Source of the DNA: Bacillus sp. J37
GTDB lineage: Bacteria > Bacillota > Bacilli > Bacillales > Bacillaceae
Direction of reading: 5' to 3'
DNA: 51,472 nt
NCBI RefSeq assembly: GCF_000518865.1
Contig: NZ_JAEK01000036.1
Span: 1 to 51,472 of the forward strand
In this document: positions 1 through 8,203 of the stretch, piece after piece
How positions within the stretch are numbered: position 1 is the first letter of the stretch
Layout: each line of letters opens with the position of its first letter
Notes under the pieces: generated by a model
Seen by the model: the letters and a program-made list of their open reading frames with translations, nothing else
The model's database searches: none
What the model was told of the DNA's origin: nothing
Made by a program: the position numbers and the translations under genes

Positions 1-2
1 CC

Positions 3-137
3 ATTCGGGCAATTGACCCAGCTAAGGAGCATTTCCAACCTCCACCTCATGGATACGCAGGACGAAGGAAAGTATGGATTACAATCCTGAGAGATATGGG
101 AGGGTTAGCGACCGTGATTTATGTGGAGATTTCTTAG
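3..137 (+). CDS. C-terminal fragment of an unidentified protein (cut by window edge)
   Basis: An open frame enters from the left edge and ends at a TAG at 135-137, giving about 44 residues. The segment has a Pro/His-rich stretch, a basic GRRK patch and a short hydrophobic end (LATVIYVEIS). I do not recognise the family. It lies on the same strand as the truncated UbiB-like gene, but in another frame and separated from it by about 100 nt, and nothing in it resembles the missing UbiB N-terminus. It may be the genuine end of an upstream gene or a remnant. Confidence 0.4.
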   Translation: MRAIDPAKEHFQPPPHGYAGRRKVWITILRDMGGLATVIYVEIS

Positions 138-240
138 CACGGTTATACACTTATTTTCCAAACTAATCCAGTTTGGTTGATAGGATGGCCCCCACCCTGT
201 AAATTATTTATAGAAATTCAAATGATATCCAGTAATTTAG

Positions 241-1314
241 GTGAGTCAACTAAATGGTAGTTATGAAATATTGAGAATACATGAGTATTTGGAAGAAAAA
301 TTAACTTTATTGAGGGAGCGTTATAAGTCGTCCTCTGAAATCGTGCAAATCCCGTCCGTTTATAAAGATCTTTGTACATCAAAGATTCTTGTCATGGAAT
401 GGGTTGAAGGAATAAGGATTTCGGATGAACAGCAAATTAATCAGTTGCCATTTAGCAGGGAAGAGCTGGCAAAACGGTTAATTAGTGCTTTTCTTCCACA
501 ATGGTTAGAACCTGGATTGTTTCATGCTGATCCTCATCCAGGAAACATCCTATTTTCACCAGAAGGAAAAGTAATTATGTTAGACTTAGGGATGGTCGGG
601 GAAATTTCAAAAAAGGATGCTACTTACTTTCAAACTTTAATCGGTAGTATACTAGCAAAAGATTATACAAAAGCAGTGGAATGTTTATATTATTTAGAAT
701 TTTTACATTCCCAGGATAATTCCCGAACGATGGAGAAACTGATGGAAGAGATTGTATCCTTTGATCCATCACAACTAAAGGAAGCCGACCTACTCAAATT
801 AAAACTTGAAATGAATGATCTCATACAAGCATTACCAATTCAAGTTCCAACTAGGTTTGTATTTTTAGGGAGAGCAGTCGTCACTATTGAAGGGAATTTA
901 CGAAATTTAGTTCCGGATCAAGAATTGATAGAGCTGGGTAAACCCGTTTTTATGAAATGGATACAGTCACAAGGAAGTAATAAATGGTCTTTTTTATGGC
1001 AGTGGGCAAAATCTCAACCACTATTTAATATCATCCATTCTGTTACTGATTTCCTCCAAGCTCCTAAAAAGTACGAAATGGTAAAAGAAACGGAACAAAG
1101 GAGACTTTTTCAATTTACTGTTATTGAAAATAATAAGAAACGATGTTTTCAACTTGCTTTAATTGGTCTTATTGGGGTTGGTTATAGTATAGTTTCTTCA
1201 CAGGATTTGTTGGGGCAGTTATCTGGTGGTTTAACTATTCTTTCAGCAGTTGGATATGGTATATGTGAAATCAGATTAAAAAAATGGATGAAATATATGC
1301 AAGAAGGACGCTAA
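241..1314 (+). CDS. UbiB/ABC1 (AarF) kinase-like protein, N-terminally truncated
   Basis: C-terminal two thirds of a UbiB/ABC1 atypical kinase. Visible are the IPxVY...VMEWVEG segment (about residues 37-60), the catalytic FHADPHPGNILF loop (about 93-105), the MLDLGMVG metal-binding motif (about 112-120) and two C-terminal hydrophobic helices (about 303-345) typical of family members anchored in the membrane. Full-length bacterial members have roughly 500-560 residues; here the first ~200, including the KxGQ-bearing N-terminal extension and nucleotide-binding loop, are absent. The frame opens at GTG 241 directly after an in-frame TAG and lacks a clear ribosome binding site, so this is probably a decayed gene rather than a functional short form. 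Family members support quinone or lipid biosynthesis; no quinone genes are adjacent. Confidence 0.75.
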   Translation: MSQLNGSYEILRIHEYLEEKLTLLRERYKSSSEIVQIPSVYKDLCTSKILVMEWVEGIRISDEQQINQLPFSREELAKRLISAFLPQWLEPGLFHADPHPGNILFSPEGKVIMLDLGMVGEISKKDATYFQTLIGSILAKDYTKAVECLYYLEFLHSQDNSRTMEKLMEEIVSFDPSQLKEADLLKLKLEMNDLIQALPIQVPTRFVFLGRAVVTIEGNLRNLVPDQELIELGKPVFMKWIQSQGSNKWSFLWQWAKSQPLFNIIHSVTDFLQAPKKYEMVKETEQRRLFQFTVIENNKKRCFQLALIGLIGVGYSIVSSQDLLGQLSGGLTILSAVGYGICEIRLKKWMKYMQEGR

Positions 1315-1326
1315 ATATGAAAAACG

Positions 1327-1359
1327 GCTAAACTCATTATGATAGAGTTTAGCTTTTTT
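1327..1359 (+). terminator. Rho-independent terminator after the UbiB-like gene
   Basis: Perfect 9-bp stem GCTAAACTC/GAGTTTAGC (1327-1335 and 1345-1353) followed by TTTTTT. Confidence 0.85.
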
Positions 1360-1444
1360 CTTCGCTTAGACACTGGTATAGAAATGTGATTGTAAAGTCA
1401 ATACTTTAATATTGTCATTACAATTTAAAGGGGGTTTTCACATT

Positions 1445-1921
1445 TTGGATAGTAAAAGAAACCTTTGGGCTGGAATTTTTTTCGGTATAGGATTTGTAGC
1501 CTTTATCGATGAAACTGTATTTCACCAATTATTACATTGGCATCATTTCTATGATCAATCAACAACGGAAATTGGATTAATATCTGATGGGCTTTTTCAT
1601 GCTTTTAGCTGGTTTGCTACAGTGATGGGATTATTTATGTTTGCAGATCTACGCCGTAAAGGGATTTTCTCTTTAAAAAGATGGTGGGGAGGTTCTTTGA
1701 TTGGGTCAGGTGGCTTTCAGTTATATGATGGGACAATTCAGCACAAACTCATGAGGATTCATCAAATTCGTTATGTAGACACAGTGATCGTCTATGATTT
1801 GGTTTGGAATGGTATTGCGATCGTCATGATCATGTTGGGAATCATGTTGGTGTATAAGACTAGAGATCGAGAAAAGGTGAATAGAGGGAAAATGAAATAT
1901 GATCAAGAATCTTCACCATGA
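1445..1921 (+). CDS. DUF2243 family membrane protein
   Basis: Small integral membrane protein (about 158 residues, four predicted membrane segments) with a His-rich motif LLHWHHFYD near the first helix, and FDEx/FHxxSW-type polar residues within helices, as in the DUF2243 family. The start is taken as TTG 1445 because AAAGGGGG at 1427-1434 sits 10 nt upstream; an upstream TTG at 1412 has no ribosome binding site. Its end overlaps the start of the CtaG-like gene by 23 nt, so the two are translationally coupled. From memory this pair is often adjacent in Bacillaceae, suggesting a shared role in cytochrome oxidase or metal handling, but the biochemical function of DUF2243 is unknown to me. Confidence 0.8.
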   Translation: MDSKRNLWAGIFFGIGFVAFIDETVFHQLLHWHHFYDQSTTEIGLISDGLFHAFSWFATVMGLFMFADLRRKGIFSLKRWWGGSLIGSGGFQLYDGTIQHKLMRIHQIRYVDTVIVYDLVWNGIAIVMIMLGIMLVYKTRDREKVNRGKMKYDQESSP

Positions 1922-2702
1922 AAGTGCAAATCCTTATAGTGAGCTATTTTTAATCTTTCTTTTCATACTAGTAATAGGTTATTTAGCAGCAACTATATAC
2001 TTGTATTATCAAAAGAAAAAGTGGTCGATCATCAAATTTTATTGTTGGGTATTCGGAATCGTATGTATAGCGTTAGCGGTTGTTGGCCCTATAGCAAGTC
2101 AAGCACACCACCATTTTATGTTTCATATGATAGGACATATCCTGGTTGGTATGCTAGGTCCGTTTCTTCTAGTTTTGTCAGCTCCAATATCCTTACTTCT
2201 TAAAATCTTACCTGTGAAATATGCGAGGAAGGTGGCAGCTATACTAAAATGTTGGCCATTTAAGATACTTTCTGATCCAATTGTAACTACGATCTTAAAT
2301 GTGGGCGGTTTATGGCTCCTTTACTCAACAGACCTATTTTTGCTGATGCATGAAAATGTCATTGTAGCTAATCTGATTCATCTCCATATGTTTTTGGCAG
2401 GCTATGCATTCACTTTTTCAATTCTATGTATTGATCCAACAGCACATAAAAAGTCGTTTATTTATCGGGCTACGATCTTAATTTTAGCTTTAGCAGCACA
2501 TGGAATACTTTCAAAATTAATATATGTGCACCCACCTTTAGGTGTTTCCCGGAATGATGCTGAAATAGGTGCGATGGTTATGTACTATGGTGGGGATCTT
2601 ATTGATTTTGGAATCATCTATGTCCTTTGTCTGCAATGGTATCATGTAAGAGGGAGAAAGCTGGACATTCACAAAAAGACTGCTTACTCTTTAAAAGGAT
2701 GA
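1899..2702 (+). CDS. CtaG-like cytochrome c oxidase assembly protein (caa3_CtaG family)
   Basis: Polytopic membrane protein of 267 residues with about seven hydrophobic segments. The HHHFMFHMIGHILVGMLGP stretch (about residues 70-88), a second His cluster LIHLHMF and the C-terminal HPPLGVSRNDAEIGAMVMYYGGD motif region match the Bacillus-type CtaG family, involved in assembling caa3-type cytochrome c oxidase, not the Cu-chaperone CtaG of proteobacteria. No ctaCDEF structural genes are in the window, so this is likely a stand-alone paralogue coupled to the DUF2243 gene. ATG 1899 follows AGAGGG at about 1883. No terminator is visible immediately after it. Confidence 0.82.
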   Translation: MIKNLHHESANPYSELFLIFLFILVIGYLAATIYLYYQKKKWSIIKFYCWVFGIVCIALAVVGPIASQAHHHFMFHMIGHILVGMLGPFLLVLSAPISLLLKILPVKYARKVAAILKCWPFKILSDPIVTTILNVGGLWLLYSTDLFLLMHENVIVANLIHLHMFLAGYAFTFSILCIDPTAHKKSFIYRATILILALAAHGILSKLIYVHPPLGVSRNDAEIGAMVMYYGGDLIDFGIIYVLCLQWYHVRGRKLDIHKKTAYSLKG

Positions 2703-2780
2703 GATCAGTCAATTAACATCCCTTACAATCTAAACATATGGTAAGCTTTAGGTATTAATGGTGTGTGAGGGATGAAGAAA

Positions 2781-3671
2781 ATGAACAAAAAAGTCGTAAT
2801 AGCCGGAGGAACGGGATTTATTGGCCAATTTTTTGAGAGGGAATATAACAAACTCGGTTATGATGTAATGATAATATCAAGACGTCCACAGCATGTTTCA
2901 TGGGAAAATGAAGAAGGTATTGCAGATGCGTTAAATCATGCTGAGCTACTTATAAACCTGGCAGGAAAATCAGTGAATTGCCGATATAATGAGAGAAATA
3001 AACAAGAAATTATGAATTCGAGATTAATGACAACGAACCAATTAGGAGAAGCAATGAAACGTTGTACAGCTCCACCTAAATTGTGGATTAATTCCAGTAC
3101 AGCTACAATCTACCGTCATGCAGAGGATCGTCCTATGACAGAAGATGATGGTGAGGTTGGATCCGGTTTTTCCGTAGACGTAGCGGCTGCTTGGGAAGAT
3201 GCTTTTTTTTCATTCAATTTGCCAAACACAAGGCAAGTAGCCCTGCGAATTGCGATCGTCTTAGGAAAAAATGGAGGAGTTATGGTCCCATACCAAAGCT
3301 TAGTCAAGTTTGGCTTAGGAGGTAATCAAGGATCCGGTCATCAAAAATTCAGTTGGATCCATGTAGAAGATTTGTTCAGGATTGTCCTCTTTTTACAAGA
3401 AAGAAAAGATCTTGAAGGTGTATTTAATTGCTCCGCTCCTAACCCTGTGACAAACCAAGAACTGATGCAAAATCTTCGAAGTGTGATGAACGTTCCTTTT
3501 GGTCTCCCTGCACCTAAATGGATGCTTGAATTTGGATCAATCCTTATTCGAACGGAAACTGAGCTTGTGTTGAAAAGTCGTTGGGTCATACCGGAAAGAC
3601 TTCAAAAAGAAGGGTTCAATTTTACATATGATACGCTTAATAAAACTTTACATGATATTTTAATTTCTTAA
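2781..3671 (+). CDS. TIGR01777-type SDR family epimerase
   Basis: NAD(P)-binding Rossmann protein of 296 residues. The nucleotide-binding GGTGFIG is at residues 9-15, followed by LINLAGKSV (about 60-68), NSSTATIY (about 105-112) and the family-typical FSWIHVEDL (about 190-198), with NCSAPNPVTN later, all diagnostic of the YfcH/SDR39U1 group of unknown substrate. Start ATG 2781 is preferred to ATG 2772: GTGAGGG at 2765-2771 abuts the first ATG but is 9 nt from the second. It sits 78 nt downstream of the CtaG-like gene on the same strand and may be read with it. It ends at a bidirectional terminator shared with the convergent regulator. Confidence 0.85.
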   Translation: MNKKVVIAGGTGFIGQFFEREYNKLGYDVMIISRRPQHVSWENEEGIADALNHAELLINLAGKSVNCRYNERNKQEIMNSRLMTTNQLGEAMKRCTAPPKLWINSSTATIYRHAEDRPMTEDDGEVGSGFSVDVAAAWEDAFFSFNLPNTRQVALRIAIVLGKNGGVMVPYQSLVKFGLGGNQGSGHQKFSWIHVEDLFRIVLFLQERKDLEGVFNCSAPNPVTNQELMQNLRSVMNVPFGLPAPKWMLEFGSILIRTETELVLKSRWVIPERLQKEGFNFTYDTLNKTLHDILIS

Positions 3672-3674
3672 GAA

Positions 3675-3720
3675 AAGAAGGAAGACCCATAATTATTGCG
3701 ATGGGTCTTCCTTCTTTTTG
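3675..3720. terminator. Bidirectional terminator between SDR epimerase and gbsR-like gene
   Basis: Long near-perfect stem (3675-3690 AAGAAGGAAGACCCAT with 3701-3716) and T-rich tails on both strands. The last codons of the minus-strand regulator lie inside the right arm. Confidence 0.85.
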
Positions 3721-4244
3721 GGAATATAGTTGAAAATTTCATGTGTTTCAAACGTATCAACTAATCTATTTAACCAATTATAGTAATCTAATGCGTCATG
3801 TAATTTTTCAATATCACGTCTTACAGTTTTTTTATCATCCTCAGAAATGCCAGGACGTTCAAGAATTTTGTTTAATTCCTGTAGAGACTTTTCAATAGCG
3901 TTGACATTTATCATGACACCGCTTCTCCACTTAATAGTGAAAAAATCAATAAACGTTTGGTACCAGTCTTCTTCCACCTCATAAAGATCTTTTCTAATTC
4001 CTTTTTTCCACACTTTATCGACCATATGGAGATCCATTAAGGTTCTTACAGATGTACTCATACTCGTTTTACTCATTCCTAATTCATTCTTCATTTCATC
4101 TAATGTCATAGGTTCATTTTGAAAATAAAGAAGACCCCAAAGTCTTCCTATAGAAGGAGTAACACCATATAAATTCATGTTTTGTGATATTGCTTCAATC
4201 ACACGTTCGCGAGCTCTCTCAAGTTCGTCTTTACCTTCCTGCAA
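3693..4244 (-). CDS. GbsR/OpcR-type (MarR superfamily) regulator of betaine uptake
   Basis: A 183-residue winged-helix protein of the GbsR family: N-terminal LERARERVIEAISQNMNLYG, then GRLWGLLYF and a helix-turn-helix around LGMSKTSMSTSVRTLMDL (about residues 56-75), followed by a helical C-terminal half. In Bacillus, GbsR and OpcR repress choline/betaine import and synthesis genes and are released by choline or salt signals. It is divergent from opuAA, 436 nt away, consistent with control of opuA. The only start in frame after the upstream stop is TTG 4244; GTG at codon 15 is an alternative and neither has an ideal ribosome binding site. Confidence 0.85.
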   Translation of the reverse strand: MQEGKDELERARERVIEAISQNMNLYGVTPSIGRLWGLLYFQNEPMTLDEMKNELGMSKTSMSTSVRTLMDLHMVDKVWKKGIRKDLYEVEEDWYQTFIDFFTIKWRSGVMINVNAIEKSLQELNKILERPGISEDDKKTVRRDIEKLHDALDYYNWLNRLVDTFETHEIFNYIPKKKEDPSQ

Positions 4245-4289
4245 ACCCTTTCACATCCTATAAACCTTTTATCCCATTCTTAACGGGTA

Positions 4290-4400
4290 GTAAGTCTCCT
4301 CCTACAAAATTCGACAGTAGCAAAGAAGATAAGTTGGAGATAACTGCCGTAAAGAACCCATCAGTGAGGATGAAGTAAATCTCCACTGATAGAAGTCTCA
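4290..4400. repeat. Structured intergenic segment, possible small repeat or IS remnant
   Basis: Between gbsR and opuA there is a stretch with a nearly perfect hairpin: ATCAGTGAG at 4360-4368 can pair with CTCCACTGAT at 4381-4390 (one bulged base). No T-run follows, so it is not a canonical terminator. Nothing open of credible length matches a protein. The look is of a non-coding repeat family, but only one copy is present here, so this remains a guess. Confidence 0.3.
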
Positions 4401-4496
4401 CTTTATATGTATAGAGTACCTATTTCTAATGTGAAAGTAAAGATAAAGAAAGTGAAGCATATGGAAGGATTTATAAGTATCAAGTATATAAAGTAC

Positions 4497-4547
4497 GTAC
4501 AGTTTTTTCTGTACAAAGTTTACGCTCGAATATGAGCATATATGAGC
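4497..4547 (+). promoter_or_regulatory. Inverted repeats upstream of the opuA promoter, candidate operator
   Basis: Two small palindromes precede the opuA -35 box: GTACAG-6 nt-CTGTAC (4497-4502/4509-4514) and GCTC-6 nt-GAGC (4524-4537). ATGAGC is repeated at 4532-4537 and 4542-4547, ending just before the -35 element. They are plausible sites for the adjacent GbsR-type repressor, but I do not know its consensus. Confidence 0.4.
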
Positions 4548-4548
4548 T

Positions 4549-4577
4549 TTGTCATCTTTTTGTAATATTTCTATAAT
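4549..4577 (+). promoter_or_regulatory. Sigma-A promoter of opuA operon
   Basis: TTGTCA (4549-4554), 17-bp spacer, TATAAT (4572-4577). Transcription would begin near 4584, about 100 nt before opuAA. Confidence 0.75.
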
Positions 4578-4680
4578 AGAAGAGCGAGTTAGAGACGGAC
4601 AATTCATTTGAATGGAGGGCTAAACAGAATAAAATTGATGGTTGTCACGTTTTATCTAGTGAATATATAGAGGTGAAAAA

Positions 4681-5934
4681 ATGAATATGGAAGAAAAAAC
4701 GGTGAAAATCTCCGTAAAAGATGTGTCGAAAATATTTGGAAAGAATACCAAAAAAGCAGCACAACTTTTAAAACAAGGAAAATCAAAACAGGAGATATTA
4801 AAAGAAACAGGTTCAACGGTTGGTGTGAACCGTGCGAACTTTGAAGTGTATCCTGGAGAAATTTTTGTGATTATGGGTCTCTCGGGAAGTGGGAAATCTA
4901 CACTTGTTCGTATGTTCAACAGATTAATAGAGCCTACAAGTGGTCAAGTGTTGATCGATGGAGAAGATATTGTTTCAATGAACAAAGAAGAGCTACGAAA
5001 TGTACGAAGAAAAAAATTAAGTATGGTCTTCCAGAAATTTGCTTTGTTTCCACATCGATCAGTACTTGAAAATACAGAATACGGTCTTGAAATTCAAGGT
5101 GTTGAAAAATCAGACCGTAAGAAAAGAGCATTGGAAGCGTTGAAACTTGTAGGCCTTGAGGGATATGAACAACAATTTCCGAGCCAGCTAAGTGGCGGTA
5201 TGCAGCAGCGTGTGGGTCTTGCGAGAGCTTTAGCAAATGATCCTGACATATTGTTAATGGATGAAGCCTTTAGTGCATTAGATCCTCTCATCCGTAAGGA
5301 TATGCAAGATGAATTACTTGAGCTTCAATCGACAATGGAGAAAACGATTATTTTTATTACACATGATTTGGATGAAGCATTACGAATAGGTGATCGCATC
5401 GCGTTAATGAAAGATGGAAACATCGTTCAAATTGGTTCTCCTGAAGAAATTCTTATGAATCCTTCAAATGAATATGTTGAAAGATTTGTAGAAGATGTTG
5501 ATTTATCGAAAGTACTCACGGCTGCACATGTGATGAAACGTCCCGAAACAGTTCAGCTAGATAAAGGTCCACGAGTCGCATTAAAACTGATGCAAGACCA
5601 TGCCATATCTACTGTGTATGTAGTAGATAAGCAAAAAAGACTAATCGGAGCTGTTTCTGCACAAGATGCAAAACAAGCAATTGAAAAGGGACTTTCGTTA
5701 AATGAAGTCATTATAAAAGACGTTAAAACTGTGTCACCTGATACTTTATTAGTTGATCTCTTTGATGATGTCTCAGATGCTGCAATTCCAGTAACGGTAA
5801 TTGATGAAAACAACAGGTTAAAAGGAATTGTGATCAGAGGTGCAGTCATTGGTGCACTAGCAGGCAATGATACGTATATAAACGATACGGAAAAAGTAGA
5901 GCTCCCTGTAACTGAAGAAAGGGAGGTTTTATAA
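4681..5934 (+). CDS. opuAA: Glycine betaine ABC transporter ATPase OpuAA
   Basis: ATP-binding subunit of a type I osmoprotectant importer, 417 residues, matching the OpuAA length. Walker A GLSGSGKST is at 66-74, the signature LSGGMQQR at about 170, Walker B with ILLMDEAFSALDP at about 190-202 and the switch HDLDEA thereafter. Two CBS modules (about 285-400) form the regulatory tail found in OpuA/ProV ATPases; these are linked to ionic strength or cyclic-di-AMP control in the family. The N-terminal extension with LLKQGKSKQEILKETG is typical of ProV-type proteins. GAGGTG lies upstream of ATG 4681. Its stop overlaps the start of opuAB by one base. Confidence 0.93.
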   Translation: MNMEEKTVKISVKDVSKIFGKNTKKAAQLLKQGKSKQEILKETGSTVGVNRANFEVYPGEIFVIMGLSGSGKSTLVRMFNRLIEPTSGQVLIDGEDIVSMNKEELRNVRRKKLSMVFQKFALFPHRSVLENTEYGLEIQGVEKSDRKKRALEALKLVGLEGYEQQFPSQLSGGMQQRVGLARALANDPDILLMDEAFSALDPLIRKDMQDELLELQSTMEKTIIFITHDLDEALRIGDRIALMKDGNIVQIGSPEEILMNPSNEYVERFVEDVDLSKVLTAAHVMKRPETVQLDKGPRVALKLMQDHAISTVYVVDKQKRLIGAVSAQDAKQAIEKGLSLNEVIIKDVKTVSPDTLLVDLFDDVSDAAIPVTVIDENNRLKGIVIRGAVIGALAGNDTYINDTEKVELPVTEEREVL

Positions 5935-6767
5935 TGGGAAATTTATTACCTAAACTACCGATAGGCGCATGGATTGATTTTTTCATCGAGTGGTTAGTTG
6001 ATCATTTTGAACCATTTTTTGAAGGAATTGCCATTGGTTTGGAATCATTTGTCGAAGGCATTGTGGTGGGTCTCGGTTTCATTCCGTCGATTATTTTAGC
6101 TGTTCTTGTTGGTTTACTCGCTTGGAAAGTATGTAATTGGAAGATTGCGTTATTTACATTTATAGGGTTATTACTGATAGATAACTTAGGATATTGGGAA
6201 AATATGCTCGATACGATTGCCCTTGTCTTAACATCAGTTGGTATATCTATTATTCTTGGTATTCCGATCGGAATTTGGGCCTCGCAAAGTGAGTTAGTCA
6301 GTAAAATTGTGACACCACTTCTCGATTTCATGCAAACAATGCCTGCGTTTGTTTATTTATTACCTGCAATCTTTTTCTTTAATATTGGTGTTGTACCCGG
6401 AGTTGTAGCATCTGTTATTTTTGCGATGCCTCCTACTATACGTTTAACAATTCTCGGAATAAAACAAGTTCCAGAAGACTTGATTGAAGCAACACAAGCG
6501 TTTGGGTCAACAACTCGTCAAAAATTAATAAAGGTTCAGCTTCCGTTAGCGATGCCGACTATTATGGCTGGTATAAATCAGAGTATCATGCTTGCATTAT
6601 CGATGGTTGTTATTGCTTCAATGGTTGGTGCTCCCGGACTTGGAGCAGATGTTTATCGGGCAGTGACACAGTTACAAACAGGTACGGGATTTGAAGCTGG
6701 ATTAGCGATAGTTATTATTGCCATTATACTTGATCGAATTACGCAGAATATTGGGAAAAAAGCATAA
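5934..6767 (+). CDS. opuAB: Glycine betaine ABC transporter permease OpuAB
   Basis: Membrane-spanning subunit, 277 residues, of the BPD transporter permease family. It has five to six hydrophobic segments and the EAA-like cytoplasmic loop around EATQAFGSTTRQKLIKVQLP (about residues 183-202) that contacts the ATPase. The N-terminal amphipathic WIDFFIEWLVDHFEPFF segment is typical of ProW/OpuAB. It overlaps opuAA by one base (TAATG), showing tight coupling, and is followed after 82 nt by the substrate-binding lipoprotein. Confidence 0.93.
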   Translation: MGNLLPKLPIGAWIDFFIEWLVDHFEPFFEGIAIGLESFVEGIVVGLGFIPSIILAVLVGLLAWKVCNWKIALFTFIGLLLIDNLGYWENMLDTIALVLTSVGISIILGIPIGIWASQSELVSKIVTPLLDFMQTMPAFVYLLPAIFFFNIGVVPGVVASVIFAMPPTIRLTILGIKQVPEDLIEATQAFGSTTRQKLIKVQLPLAMPTIMAGINQSIMLALSMVVIASMVGAPGLGADVYRAVTQLQTGTGFEAGLAIVIIAIILDRITQNIGKKA

Positions 6768-6801
6768 AAAACTTCCGTACGTTTTGTATGTGTAAGTTTT
6801 T
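6767..6801 (+). other. Intercistronic hairpin between opuAB and opuAC
   Basis: AAAAACTT (6767-6774) pairs with AAGTTTTT (6794-6801), with an inner GTAC/GTAT helix. It could act as a weak terminator or an RNA-stability element separating OpuAC dosage from the two upstream cistrons. Confidence 0.5.
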
Positions 6802-6849
6802 AATAGATTCATCCAAATAGGATGTAAAAACTTAAAGGGGGACAATAGA

Positions 6850-7755
6850 ATGTTTACAAAATTATCAAAAGCAACATTAGCATTGGGTCTTACATTTGGT
6901 CTGGCTGCTTGTGGTGGTGAAGAAACATCAAACGATTCATCAAACTCAGAAGGAAGCACAGCAACTGTTGGAGAAAACGTAGAATACAAAATCACTGGTA
7001 TTGATCCAGGTGCAGGTATCATGAAGGCAACTTCATCTGCACTTGAAGAGTATGAATTAACTGACTGGGAATTAGTAGAAGGGTCAGGTGCTGCGATGAC
7101 TGCTGCTCTTCAAAAGGCTTATAAGAAAGAAGAGCCTATTATTGTGACAGGTTGGACACCACACTGGATGTTTTCTAAGTTTGATTTAAAATACCTAGAA
7201 GATCCTAATGGTGTTTATGGGGAAGCAGAAAACATTCATTCTATTGCACGTAACGGCTTAGCAGAAGATCTGCCTGGTGTACACAAAGTATTAGATCAGT
7301 TCTTCTGGACACCTGATGAAATGGGTGTTGTAATGAGTGCAATTCAAGATGGTACTGCACCTGAAGAAGCTGCAGCTGCGTGGGTGGAAGAAAATGCTGA
7401 CAAAGTGGCTGAATGGACAGAAGGTGCTGAAAAAGGAAATGGTGAAGAAGTTAAACTAGCATATGTTGCTTGGGATAGTGAAATTGCTAGCACAAATGTA
7501 GTGGCAAAAATATTAACTGACTTAGGATATGAAGTAACACTTAGTCAAGTTGAAGCTGGTCCGATGTGGGCTGGTGTAGCTGATGGTAGTGTTGATGCAC
7601 ATATAGCTGGATGGTTACCATTAACACATGCTGATCAATATGAAAAGTATGAAGGTGACTTCGAAGATCTAGGTGCAAACCTTGAAGGAGCAAAAACAGG
7701 ATTAGTTGTTCCTGCATATATGGACATTGATTCTATTGAGGATTTAAAAGAATAA
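6850..7755 (+). CDS. opuAC: Glycine betaine-binding lipoprotein OpuAC
   Basis: Substrate-binding protein of 301 residues. A lipoprotein signal ends in GLAAC with the lipidated Cys at residue 21, followed by a Ser/Asn/Glu-rich linker. Trp-containing motifs used to cage quaternary ammonium ligands are present: GWTPHWMF, AWDSE and GWLPLTHADQY. The order opuAA-opuAB-opuAC is the classic operon. AAAGGGGG precedes ATG 6850. A strong terminator follows directly. Confidence 0.93.
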   Translation: MFTKLSKATLALGLTFGLAACGGEETSNDSSNSEGSTATVGENVEYKITGIDPGAGIMKATSSALEEYELTDWELVEGSGAAMTAALQKAYKKEEPIIVTGWTPHWMFSKFDLKYLEDPNGVYGEAENIHSIARNGLAEDLPGVHKVLDQFFWTPDEMGVVMSAIQDGTAPEEAAAAWVEENADKVAEWTEGAEKGNGEEVKLAYVAWDSEIASTNVVAKILTDLGYEVTLSQVEAGPMWAGVADGSVDAHIAGWLPLTHADQYEKYEGDFEDLGANLEGAKTGLVVPAYMDIDSIEDLKE

Positions 7756-7762
7756 TAGGTAA

Positions 7763-7798
7763 ACACCTGCAGAATTTTAATCTGTAGGTGTTTTTTTA
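7763..7798 (+). terminator. Terminator of opuA operon
   Basis: ACACCTGCAG (7763-7772) pairs with CTGTAGGTGT (7782-7791), followed by a run of T. Confidence 0.9.
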
Positions 7799-7863
7799 TA
7801 TGAAAACTAATGATAAGAATGAAGAGAATGAAATTATTTTCCCAAAAAAATATCAATAAGGTC

Positions 7864-7892
7864 TTGAATATTTTCTAAATTCATTATAAGAT
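7864..7892 (+). promoter_or_regulatory. Putative promoter of the leuA leader
   Basis: TTGAAT (7864-7869) and TAAGAT (7887-7892) are 17 bp apart, placing the transcript start shortly before the T-box leader. Confidence 0.5.
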
Positions 7893-7920
7893 TAGAAAAA
7901 TCAGATAAATCAAATAATGA

Positions 7921-8160
7921 AACGCTTTGATCGGGAGTATTAAGGATTCAAAATTGTTCAGAGAGCTGTCGGCTGGTGCAAGACAGTCAATTCATTCCCC
8001 AACTCGCCCGGGAGCGGTAAGACTGATAGAGGTAGGTCTTAACGGATGACGACCGTAATAAAGTCATTAAGCGGGTTCATTTTATTTAGTATATGAACCA
8101 AAAAGAGTGGTACCACGTAGGCTAAGCCTGTCGTCTCTTATGAGATGAGAGGCTTTTTTA
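7921..8160 (+). ncRNA. T-box leader, leucine-type specifier, upstream of leuA
   Basis: The leader starts with a GATCGGGAGTATTAAGG stem I element and carries the T-box core TGGTACCACG at 8108-8117. It ends in a terminator helix at about 8125-8160 (AGCCT...AGGCT, then a T-run). A CTC triplet at 8003-8005, in the expected stem I position, fits tRNA-Leu and the downstream gene. Uncharged tRNA-Leu would stabilise the antiterminator and switch on leuA. The specifier is inferred from position and gene function; I did not fold the RNA. Confidence 0.85.
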
Positions 8161-8203
8161 TTTTAATTAAAAATTAATTATACAAAAAAAGGTGGAAGTT
8201 ATC

